DNA of 6,030 nucleotides from Actinomycetota bacterium (GCA_018897225.1 JAHILC010000035.1:1-6030); one strand, 5' to 3'. Positions 1 through 6,021 are shown, counted from the stretch's first letter. Notes: generated by a model from the sequence alone, not told the origin. Numbers and translations: made by a program.

Positions 1-646
1 AAACGTGAAAATTGCTGTTAGCCATGGTGGGACAACTCCCTGCACCGATGGTGTAACACATCAGGCAACGGAGGATTTGGCTATAATGAGAGTTATGCCG
101 AATATGACTGTAATAGCACCAACCGATTATAACATGACAAAAGCTGTAGTAAGAGCAGCAGCAGAACATTATGGCCCTGTATATATAAGGCTGACAAGGG
201 ATCTTCTTCCTATTATTTATGATGAAAATGTCAGTTTTCAAATTGGAAAAGCATTTAAGCTATATGATGGGAATGATTTAACAATTATATCTGTCGGTGA
301 TATGACCTACACTGCAATAAAAGCGGTGGACTTACTAAAAAAGCAAGGTATTAGTGCAGCATTAATTGATATGCCAACAATAAAACCAATTGATGAAGAA
401 ATGGTAATAAAAGAAGCTAAATACAGTGGTGCAATAGTAACAGTTGAGGATCATCAAATAATTGGAGGACTAGGCAGTGCTGTTAGTGAAGTTTTAAGTG
501 AAAACTACCCCATTTCCTTAAAAAGAATAGGCATAAGAGATACATTTGCTGAATCAGGAGAATTTGAACTATTGCTTGATAAATACGGGCTTAGCGCAGC
601 GCATATAGTTGAAGCTGCAAAACATGTTATTAAGATGAAAAAGTAA
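1..646 (+). CDS. Split transketolase, C-terminal (PYR/acceptor) subunit, 5'-truncated by window edge
   Basis: This is the pyrimidine-binding plus C-terminal domain half of a two-subunit transketolase, which transfers a two-carbon ketol unit between sugar phosphates together with the N-terminal subunit encoded just downstream. The frame is open from base 2 and runs to TAA at 644-646, giving 214 visible residues. Stand-alone C subunits are usually a little over 300 residues, so roughly 95 are missing, including the glutamate that activates the cofactor. The GTG at base 5 lies inside a conserved strand and is not a real start. Numbering from that codon, His7, Asp15 and His19 (SHGG...DGVTHQ) and Arg65 (RLTRDLLP) align with yeast transketolase His469, Asp477, His481 and Arg528, which bind the sugar-phosphate acceptor. 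This argues for a phosphorylated substrate. The usual GED before GxTHQ is changed to CTD. The C-terminal domain has the familiar VEDHQIIGGLGSAV segment. Family assignment is firm; the substrate is unknown. Confidence 0.93.
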   Translation, partial: NVKIAVSHGGTTPCTDGVTHQATEDLAIMRVMPNMTVIAPTDYNMTKAVVRAAAEHYGPVYIRLTRDLLPIIYDENVSFQIGKAFKLYDGNDLTIISVGDMTYTAIKAVDLLKKQGISAALIDMPTIKPIDEEMVIKEAKYSGAIVTVEDHQIIGGLGSAVSEVLSENYPISLKRIGIRDTFAESGEFELLLDKYGLSAAHIVEAAKHVIKMKK

Positions 647-663
647 GAGTACGTAGAAAAAAT

Positions 664-670
664 AGGGGGA
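664..670 (+). promoter_or_regulatory. Shine-Dalgarno for transketolase N subunit
   Basis: AGGGGGA lies 10 nt before the ATG at 681, in the 34-nt gap after the C subunit. It is the most G-rich ribosome-binding site in the window and supports the ATG at 681, and therefore the charged N-terminal leader, as the real start. Confidence 0.6.
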
Positions 671-680
671 TGTAAGTATT

Positions 681-1538
681 ATGAAAACAAATAATGATAA
701 AAAAGAAATCCAGGAAGATAAAAAAGAAATAATAGATAGTCTTAAAAAAGTTGCAAATAAGTTAAGAATTGATGTAATTGATATGATATACAATGCTGGT
801 TCTGGTCACCCCGGAGGATCACTTTCTGCTGCAGATATTATTACAGTTTTGTATTTTCACTTTTTAAATATCGATCCTAAAAATCCCCAGTGGGCTGATA
901 GAGACCGATTCATAATGTCAAAAGGTCACGCTTGCCCGATATGGTATGCGGCACTTGCAGAAAAAGGCTATTTTGATAAGTCACACCTGGGTACTCTAAG
1001 AAAAATTAATAGTATCTTGCAGGGACATCCTGATATGAAAAAAACACCGGGAATAGATATGACAACTGGATCTCTTGGCAATGGACTTGGTGTAGGAGTT
1101 GGAATGGCACTGGCTGCAAAACTAAAAGGTAAATTATATTATAGCTATATTTTAATTGGATGTGCAGAACATAATGAAGGTGTACTATGGGAAGCAGCGC
1201 TAGCAGCTGCTAAATTTAAACTTGATAACATTATTGCAATTATAGATTACAATAAGCTTCAGCTTGATGGATACAATGATGAAGTCATGCCAATTGAGCC
1301 ACTTGCTAATAAATGGATTGCTTTTGGATGGAACGTACTGCAAATTAATGGTCATGAAATTGACCAGATAATAAATGCTATAGAAACTGCAAAAAATACA
1401 AAAGGGCTGCCAACAGTAATTATTGCAGACACAATAAAGGGCAAAGGTGTCTCTTATATGGAGGATAAGTGTTCATGGCATGGAAAAGCTCCGTCTAAAG
1501 AAGAATATGAACAAGCAATGAAAGAACTGACTGGTTAA
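681..1538 (+). CDS. Split transketolase, N-terminal (PP/thiamine diphosphate) subunit with altered cofactor motif
   Basis: This 285-residue protein is the thiamine-diphosphate-binding half of a split transketolase, the partner of the gene ending at 646. Length is normal for the family (about 270-285). Visible landmarks are NAGSGHPGG (His43), SKGHACP (His83), QGHPD (His116), the substrate-channel loop TTGSLGNGLG, Glu166 with GVLWEAA, DYNKLQLDG (Asn191) and SWHGKAPS (His267). They match yeast His30, His69, His103, Glu162, Asn187 and His263. The odd point is the cofactor motif: the usual Gly-Asp-Gly-Glu reads Gly160-Cys161-Ala162-Glu163, so the canonical Mg2+-ligand aspartate is cysteine. The reading frame is intact, so this is a variant subfamily or a changed activity rather than decay. 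A short Lys/Glu leader (residues 2-15) precedes the fold and contains a 7-residue duplication. The order here is C subunit then N subunit. Family assignment is secure; activity and substrate are inferred. Apulose-4-phosphate or sulfosugar transketolases are possible relatives. Confidence 0.93.
   Translation: MKTNNDKKEIQEDKKEIIDSLKKVANKLRIDVIDMIYNAGSGHPGGSLSAADIITVLYFHFLNIDPKNPQWADRDRFIMSKGHACPIWYAALAEKGYFDKSHLGTLRKINSILQGHPDMKKTPGIDMTTGSLGNGLGVGVGMALAAKLKGKLYYSYILIGCAEHNEGVLWEAALAAAKFKLDNIIAIIDYNKLQLDGYNDEVMPIEPLANKWIAFGWNVLQINGHEIDQIINAIETAKNTKGLPTVIIADTIKGKGVSYMEDKCSWHGKAPSKEEYEQAMKELTG
696..730 (+). repeat. In-frame direct repeat in transketolase N leader
   Basis: The 14-nt sequence GATAAAAAAGAAAT occurs at 696-709 and again at 717-730, a period of 21 nt. 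In protein terms DKKEI-QE-DKKEI is repeated within the leader ahead of the conserved fold. Being A-rich and in frame, it looks like a small slippage duplication that changed leader length without harming the catalytic domain. Confidence 0.6.
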
Positions 1539-1543
1539 GAGGA
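1538..1543 (+). promoter_or_regulatory. Shine-Dalgarno for E1 alpha, touching the upstream stop codon
   Basis: AGAGGA starts on the last base of the upstream TAA and sits 5 nt before the ATG at 1549. It decides the E1 alpha start: it supports the ATG at 1549 and so the long hydrophilic leader, rather than a start nearer the conserved domain. The contact with the stop codon suggests translational coupling. Confidence 0.6.
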
Positions 1544-1548
1544 TTTCA

Positions 1549-2610
1549 ATGGATAATAATAAAACGACTGCAAATAATAAAGTCAATAAACAAAAAAGTA
1601 GTAAAGAAAAGAAAGATAGTAAATCTGAAAAAATTCCTGATAATCTTAAATTACTCTTTTTGGAAAAGATGTATACAATAAGGAAATTTGAGGAAAAGGT
1701 AAAAGAGTTGTTTTCACTTGGGTTAATCAGAGGCTCAACTCATGTGTATATTGGTGAAGAAGCAGTTGCTGTTGGCGCATGCTCAGCGCTTGCTAGTGAT
1801 GACTATATTGTATCTACCCACAGAGGGCATGGCCATTGTATTGCAAAAGGTGCAGAACTTAGGCCAATGATGGCGGAACTTCTTGGAAAGGAAACAGGGT
1901 GCTGTAAAGGCAAGGGCGGTTCAATGCACATAGCTGATTTTGATAAGGGTATACTCGGAGCTGTTGGAATTGTTGGAGCAGGACTACCAATTGCTGTTGG
2001 AGCAGCACTATCTTCCAAATATCTAAATAATGGAAAAATAACAATTTCTTTTTTTGGTGATGGTGCATCAAACCAGGGTACATTTCATGAATGTCTAAAC
2101 CTTGCCTCAATATGGAAATTGCCTATAATTTTTGTCTGCGAGAATAATTGCTATGCTATAACTGTTCCTGCAAGTTACTCTACATCATGTACCAATATTG
2201 CAGATAGAGCACCAGGCTATAACATTGAAGGCATTATTACAGATGGTAGCGATGTTGAAAAAGTCTATATTGCAGTAAAGAAAGCAGTTGATAATGTTAA
2301 AAATGGCTCAAGAACAGTACTAATAGAAGCAAAAACATACCGGTATGAGGGGCACTGGATTGGTGATCCGCAAGTATATAGAAGCAAGGAAGAGATTGAT
2401 TACTGGAAGACTAAAGATCCAATAAACAACTATAAAAAGAAATTAATTAATGAAAAGATAATTACTGAAAATAGCTATACTTTAATGACTGATAAAGTAG
2501 ATAAGCTAATTGAGGATGCAGTTGAGTTTGCAAAAAATAGTAAATTTTTATCAGCAGATAAAGCATTGGATGATATATATACAAGCAATGATTTTATGTT
2601 TAGGAGTTAG
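1549..2610 (+). CDS. Thiamine-diphosphate-dependent dehydrogenase E1 component, alpha subunit (acetoin/pyruvate dehydrogenase type)
   Basis: This is the alpha subunit of a heterotetrameric E1 enzyme, which binds thiamine diphosphate and decarboxylates a 2-oxoacid or cleaves acetoin. It has 353 residues. Visible landmarks are YIGEEAVAVGA (68-77), STHRGHGH (89-96), KGKGGSMH (120-127), the cofactor motif Gly170-Asp171-Gly172 through Asn199-Asn200 (ENNCYAI) and the loop YRYEGHWIGDPQVYR (264-278). The GHWxGDPQVYR form resembles acetoin-dehydrogenase-type alpha subunits more than classical pyruvate dehydrogenase. Unlike the transketolase subunit next door, its GDG motif is intact. Residues 1-28 form a Lys/Asn/Ser-rich leader with no hydrophobic stretch, so it is neither a signal peptide nor a membrane anchor; the fold begins near residue 30. 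It is followed after 6 nt by the beta gene. Substrate could be pyruvate, acetoin, a branched-chain 2-oxoacid or a sugar-derived ketone, and the sequence does not decide. Confidence 0.93.
   Translation: MDNNKTTANNKVNKQKSSKEKKDSKSEKIPDNLKLLFLEKMYTIRKFEEKVKELFSLGLIRGSTHVYIGEEAVAVGACSALASDDYIVSTHRGHGHCIAKGAELRPMMAELLGKETGCCKGKGGSMHIADFDKGILGAVGIVGAGLPIAVGAALSSKYLNNGKITISFFGDGASNQGTFHECLNLASIWKLPIIFVCENNCYAITVPASYSTSCTNIADRAPGYNIEGIITDGSDVEKVYIAVKKAVDNVKNGSRTVLIEAKTYRYEGHWIGDPQVYRSKEEIDYWKTKDPINNYKKKLINEKIITENSYTLMTDKVDKLIEDAVEFAKNSKFLSADKALDDIYTSNDFMFRS
2602..2606 (+). promoter_or_regulatory. Shine-Dalgarno supporting a TTG start for E1 beta
   Basis: AGGAG lies inside the last codons of E1 alpha, 10 nt before the TTG at 2617. 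No ATG is available before residue 19, and starting there would remove the conserved TYSEAIRDAL segment. The site therefore decides the TTG start and implies coupled translation of the two subunits. Confidence 0.65.
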
Positions 2611-2616
2611 AAAGTT

Positions 2617-3612
2617 TTGGATAAAGTAACTACATATTCAGAAGCTATAAGGGACGCCCTTGATGAAGAAATGAGCATAGACAATAAGATAATTTTAATG
2701 GGTGAAGATATAGGGCTTCAAGGTGGTGTGTTTGGAACATCTAGGGGTCTATATGAAAAATACGGTGCTTCCAGAGTAATGGATACCCCAATATCTGAAA
2801 ATTCTTTTGTTGGAGCCGCTATTGGCGCAGCTCTTACAGGGCTTAGGCCTGTAGTAGAAATAATGTATATAGACTTTATAACACTTGCAATGGACCAAAT
2901 AGTAAATCAGGCCGCAAAGATAAAATATATGTTTGGTGGAAAAGCTAAAGTACCAATAGTTATTCGCACCCAGGGAGGAGGTGGCAAAGGTAATGCTTCC
3001 CATCATTCTCAAAGTCTTGAAGTATTTTTTTGCCACATACCAGGACTCAAAGTTGTTATGCCGTCAACTCCATATGATGCAAAGGGGCTGCTTAAATCCT
3101 CAATAAGGGATGATAATGCAATCATTTTTATAGAACATAAATTACTTTACAATATAACAGGCTCTATCCCGGATAGTAACTATACGATTCCGCTTGGAAA
3201 AGCAGATATTAAAAAAGAAGGGGAAGATATTAGTGTTGTGTCAATATCCTATATGGTTAATAAAGCACTTTCAGCGGCTGCTAGCCTTGAAGATGAAGGT
3301 ATAAGCCCTGAAGTTATAGATCTAAGAAGCTTATATCCGCTTGATATTGATACCATAATTTCTTCTGTAAAAAAGACAAATCACTTACTTATCGTACACG
3401 AATCATGCTCAAGAGCTGGAACTGGTGCATATATATTGAAAGAGGTACTCCCAGATATATTTGATTATCTTGACAGCCCCCCAGTAATTTTAGGAGGACT
3501 TGATAGCCCTATACCATATTCTTATGTCCTTGAATCAGCAATAATTCCAAGTGAAGAGAAGATCGTAAATACTATAAAAAAAATTATGCATAATTTAATT
3601 AAAAACAAATAA
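2617..3612 (+). CDS. Thiamine-diphosphate-dependent dehydrogenase E1 component, beta subunit (TTG start)
   Basis: This is the beta subunit of the E1 heterotetramer, supplying the pyrimidine-binding half of the active site and the C-terminal domain. Its 331 residues match the normal family length of about 325-335. Landmarks in order are TYSEAIRDAL (6-15), MGEDIG (28-33), TPISE with the cofactor-activating Glu61 (57-61), the HHSQSLE loop with His129/His130 (129-135), HIPGLKVVMPSTPYDAKGLL (140-159), FIEHKLLY (171-178), LRSLYPLD (236-243) and HESCSRAG (261-268). It starts with TTG, 6 nt after the alpha stop, so the two subunits are probably made together. A lipoyl acyltransferase (E2) would usually come next in a complete acetoin or pyruvate dehydrogenase operon. 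Here the next gene is a racemase-like protein, so the complex is either completed elsewhere or not formed. Family is certain; substrate is not. Confidence 0.93.
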   Translation: MDKVTTYSEAIRDALDEEMSIDNKIILMGEDIGLQGGVFGTSRGLYEKYGASRVMDTPISENSFVGAAIGAALTGLRPVVEIMYIDFITLAMDQIVNQAAKIKYMFGGKAKVPIVIRTQGGGGKGNASHHSQSLEVFFCHIPGLKVVMPSTPYDAKGLLKSSIRDDNAIIFIEHKLLYNITGSIPDSNYTIPLGKADIKKEGEDISVVSISYMVNKALSAAASLEDEGISPEVIDLRSLYPLDIDTIISSVKKTNHLLIVHESCSRAGTGAYILKEVLPDIFDYLDSPPVILGGLDSPIPYSYVLESAIIPSEEKIVNTIKKIMHNLIKNK

Positions 3613-3637
3613 TATCTATTAATATTTAAGAAAGTAT

Positions 3638-3643
3638 AAAGGA
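3638..3643 (+). promoter_or_regulatory. Shine-Dalgarno for racemase-family gene
   Basis: AAAGGA lies 4 nt before the ATG at 3648, in the 35-nt gap after E1 beta. It is a modest site. The downstream protein begins directly with the first beta-strand (KKVALVHT), which agrees with this start. Confidence 0.45.
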
Positions 3644-3647
3644 AAAA

Positions 3648-4304
3648 ATGAAAAAAGTAGCACTGGTACATACAGGATTAGCACTTGTTGAAATTTTAAC
3701 AAAACTTTTTAAAGAGTATGTTCCTGAAGTAGAACTAGTACATATAATAGATGATAGCCTTCTAAGGGAAGTACTATCAAATGACGGCGTAACAAAACCA
3801 GTAATTGCTAGAATGTTAAATTATTATAAATCAGCAGAATATTATGAGGTAGATTGCATATTAAATGTATGTTCTTCAGTTGGTGAAGTTGCCGATCTTG
3901 CCAGGGAAATTATCTCTACACCAATTGTTAAAATAGATGAGAAAATGGCCGAAGAAGCAGTAACAAGATCATCAAATATTGGTGTAGCAGCTACATTGAA
4001 AACTACACTTGAACCTACGACAAGAATGATTGAAAAAAAGGCCCTTGCTGCTGGGAAGAAAATAAAGATAACAAAAACCATATGTCCCGGTGCTTTTGAA
4101 GAATTAATAAGTGGAAATCCAATAAAACATGATGAAATAGTTTTAAAAGGGGTAAGTGAACTTGCAGATAAGGTAGATATAATTGTATTTGCCCAGGGTT
4201 CAATGGCAAGACTTGTAACTAATTTGGACAAAGATCTGTCTGGAAGAATTCTTACAAGTCCAAGAAGCGGGGTTCTGGAAGTAAAAAGAGTTTTAGGCTT
4301 GTAA
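3648..4304 (+). CDS. Aspartate/glutamate racemase superfamily protein lacking the second catalytic Cys
   Basis: This 218-residue cytosolic protein belongs to the Asp/Glu/hydantoin racemase superfamily, whose members use two cysteines from two similar half-domains. The first half has NVCSSVGE with Cys75 in the expected position, followed by VDEKMAEEAV-like sequence (IDEKMAEEAV, 97-106) and IGVAATLKTTLEPT (111-124). The second half has PGAFEELISG (147-156) and FAQGSMARL (181-189). In classical racemases the second cysteine falls where Gly184 stands here. Cys70 and Cys146 are present but off-motif. The MAEEAV, TLEPT and AQxSMAR pattern resembles a subgroup often annotated simply as racemase family in sugar-catabolism loci; I do not recall a firm function for it. 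It lies 35 nt after E1 beta in the same apparent operon. An isomerase, lyase or repair role toward a sugar-derived acid is possible; amino-acid racemization is doubtful. Confidence 0.85.
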   Translation: MKKVALVHTGLALVEILTKLFKEYVPEVELVHIIDDSLLREVLSNDGVTKPVIARMLNYYKSAEYYEVDCILNVCSSVGEVADLAREIISTPIVKIDEKMAEEAVTRSSNIGVAATLKTTLEPTTRMIEKKALAAGKKIKITKTICPGAFEELISGNPIKHDEIVLKGVSELADKVDIIVFAQGSMARLVTNLDKDLSGRILTSPRSGVLEVKRVLGL

Positions 4305-4310
4305 GGTTAC

Positions 4311-4324
4311 GCAATATTTTAATG
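4311..4324. repeat. GCAATATTTTAATG element, copy 1 (upstream of kinase)
   Basis: This element starts 7 nt after the racemase-family stop codon and resembles GCAATATTAATG at 6004-6015, differing by a 2-nt TT insertion. The two copies lie in the non-coding stretches before and after the kinase gene. It may be a regulator site, but in such AT-rich DNA chance is not excluded. Confidence 0.25.
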
Positions 4325-4342
4325 AATTCTTTTTATGGAAAC

Positions 4343-4351
4343 TGTTATTAT
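4343..4351 (+). promoter_or_regulatory. Candidate extended -10 promoter for the FGGY kinase
   Basis: TGTTATTAT fits the extended -10 form (TG, one base, then a TATAAT-like hexamer) and lies in the 97-nt gap before the kinase. It would give a transcript start near 4358 and a leader of about 45 nt. No convincing -35 box is present at the usual distance, and AT-rich gaps produce such matches by chance. Confidence 0.2.
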
Positions 4352-4401
4352 CTAAATTTTTTCAAGAAAATATTATTTAAAATAAATATCCGATACACTC
4401 T

Positions 4402-5952
4402 ATGCAAAAATTTATTTTTGGACTGGACGTTGGCGGAATTAATATCAAAGCTGGTATCTTTACAAAAAATGGAATTTTATTGGGAATGAGTAAGGTAAAG
4501 AACCAGATATTTACCCCCAAACCTGATTGGGCAGAATTATCTCCAGAATATTCATGGGAAAATTTACCTTTTTTAATAAAAGATTCATGTAGCAAGGCAG
4601 GCATAAATCCTGAAGACATTTCTACGGTAGGTATATGTTCCACATGCCCAACTCTGGTGCCACTTGATTGTAATGGCAATCCTTTAAGAAATGCAATAAT
4701 GAATTTCGATCAGCGAAGTTATAATTTGGTTTTAAAACTTCAAAACAAAATAAATATGGATGAAATTTTTAAAATTACTGGAAACAGAATTCTATCAGGA
4801 GCAATTTCAGTATCCAGTATTTTATGGATAAAAGAAAATGAACCCCAAGTTTATGAAAAAACTTTTTGTTTTGGGCATATAACTACCTATCTCATATATA
4901 AACTTACAGGAAAATTTATACTTGATTACAATCAAGCATCCTTTACAGGGCTGTTTAATACAAAAAATAATTTTTCCTGGAATTCTTTATTAATTAAAAA
5001 ATATGGATTGGAGGAAAATAAATTACCAGTGTTGTCCCCGCCAACTCAGGCAGTTGGGACTTTAACAAAAAAAGCTGCAAGTATTACAAAATTAAGAGAA
5101 GATGTGTTGGTTGCCCCCGGCTCTGCTGATACGGTATGTTCGGCATTGGGCATAGGGTTAATTGAGAGTAAAAAAATTTTCATATCTTCGGGTACTTCAG
5201 AGATAGTATCAGCATGTTTGGATAAACCAGAATTTGATAACCGGTTTCTCAACAGGTTTTATATTGATAATCTATGGATATTCCATGCTGCAACATCAAC
5301 CTCTGGAGCTGCAATAAAATGGTTGAAAAGTATAATAGATTATAATAACAATATAATCGATGAAGAATTTTTTAATTTGATGGTAAACCTTGCAAAGAAA
5401 TCCAGAGTTGGTTCCAACAAGTTAATATTTCTACCTTATCTGCAGGGTGAAAGAAGCCCCTGGTGGGATTCAAGCGCAAGAGGTGTTTTTTTTGGTCTTT
5501 CAATGAGTACAACAATTTCAGACATATGCATGTCAATTTTTGAAAGTATAGGTTTTGCCTTAAAGCAAAATATAAGAATTGCTGAAGAACTGATAGGTAA
5601 GGAAACAGATGAAATATTTTTCACTGGCGGTGGCAGCAAGAATTCTTTCTGGCTCCAGGTAAAAAGTGATATCATAGGAAAAACATTGAATGTAGTTGAT
5701 TTTAATGAAACCGCAATGCTTGGAGCTGCAATACTGGGTGGAATTTGCGGAGGCATATTTAAGGACCATCTGGATGCAATTAATAATACCAGGCAAAAAA
5801 GATTTTTTAAAATAAAACCCAATTTAGCCAATTACAAGAAATACGAAAAGCTCAGCAATATCTTTAATTCTTTATATGAATCACTCAAACCTGAATTCAA
5901 AGAACTAAATGAAATAAAATTAGGTTACCGAACTAATAGTATAGAAAATTAA
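4402..5952 (+). CDS. FGGY-family carbohydrate kinase (xylulokinase-like)
   Basis: This 516-residue cytosolic kinase should use ATP to phosphorylate a sugar, ketose or polyol; about 500 residues is typical. The N-terminal phosphate-1 loop is LDVGGINIKAG (8-18) with Asp9. PDWAELSPEYSW (41-52) matches the family's WxExxPxxxW region, and NFDQRS (101-106) sits where xylulokinases have WNDGR. Asp243 in APGSADTVCSALG (238-250) fits the catalytic base. SSGTSE (262-267) is phosphate-2, FLPYLQGERSPWWD (343-356) is a hallmark segment, and FTGGGSKN (407-414) is the adenosine motif. The start is ATG 4402, with an in-frame stop at 4378-4380 and no good Shine-Dalgarno. Because Asn-Phe-Asp replaces the xylulokinase Trp-Asn-Asp, D-xylulose may not be the substrate. 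Placement after a split transketolase suggests the kinase feeds it a ketose phosphate, for example apulose phosphate in an apiose-type pathway, but this is inference. Confidence 0.92.
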   Translation: MQKFIFGLDVGGINIKAGIFTKNGILLGMSKVKNQIFTPKPDWAELSPEYSWENLPFLIKDSCSKAGINPEDISTVGICSTCPTLVPLDCNGNPLRNAIMNFDQRSYNLVLKLQNKINMDEIFKITGNRILSGAISVSSILWIKENEPQVYEKTFCFGHITTYLIYKLTGKFILDYNQASFTGLFNTKNNFSWNSLLIKKYGLEENKLPVLSPPTQAVGTLTKKAASITKLREDVLVAPGSADTVCSALGIGLIESKKIFISSGTSEIVSACLDKPEFDNRFLNRFYIDNLWIFHAATSTSGAAIKWLKSIIDYNNNIIDEEFFNLMVNLAKKSRVGSNKLIFLPYLQGERSPWWDSSARGVFFGLSMSTTISDICMSIFESIGFALKQNIRIAEELIGKETDEIFFTGGGSKNSFWLQVKSDIIGKTLNVVDFNETAMLGAAILGGICGGIFKDHLDAINNTRQKRFFKIKPNLANYKKYEKLSNIFNSLYESLKPEFKELNEIKLGYRTNSIEN

Positions 5953-6001
5953 AAAAACAAAACTAGATTATTAAAATTTAATTAGATTAAAATAGTTATT
6001 T

Positions 6002-6021
6002 TTGCAATATTAATGGTGCAA
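6002..6021. repeat. Imperfect 20-nt palindrome after the kinase, containing element copy 2
   Basis: TTGCA and TGCAA form perfect 5-nt arms around a 10-nt AT-rich centre, and 16 of 20 positions are self-complementary. Copy 2 of the element seen at 4311-4324 (GCAATATTAATG) lies within it at 6004-6015. The shape suits a dimeric repressor site upstream of a next gene. The rest of 5953-6030 is AT-rich, with no clear terminator and no supported gene. Confidence 0.25.

Noticed and set aside
3842..4231. 129-codon open frame on the minus strand inside the racemase-family gene
   Set aside because: It lies wholly within a well-supported + strand gene, has no recognisable family features or ribosome site, and is a shadow of codon bias.
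4355..4375. Hairpin AATTTTTTC/GAAAATATT before the kinase
   Set aside because: The stem is about 5 A-T-rich pairs with a 2-nt loop, too weak and tight to call a terminator or regulatory structure.
4322..4492. Short + strand frame starting ATG at 4322 and running into the kinase gene in another frame
   Set aside because: It is about 56 codons with no Shine-Dalgarno and low-complexity composition, and it overlaps the start of a strongly supported gene out of frame.
5436..5831. 131-codon minus-strand open frame inside the kinase gene
   Set aside because: It is antisense to conserved FGGY motifs, and its residues follow from the complementary codons, so it is not an independent gene.
5953..6000. 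Rho-independent terminator after the kinase
   Set aside because: The stretch has only AT self-complementarity (around ATTAAAATTTAAT) with no GC stem followed by a T run.
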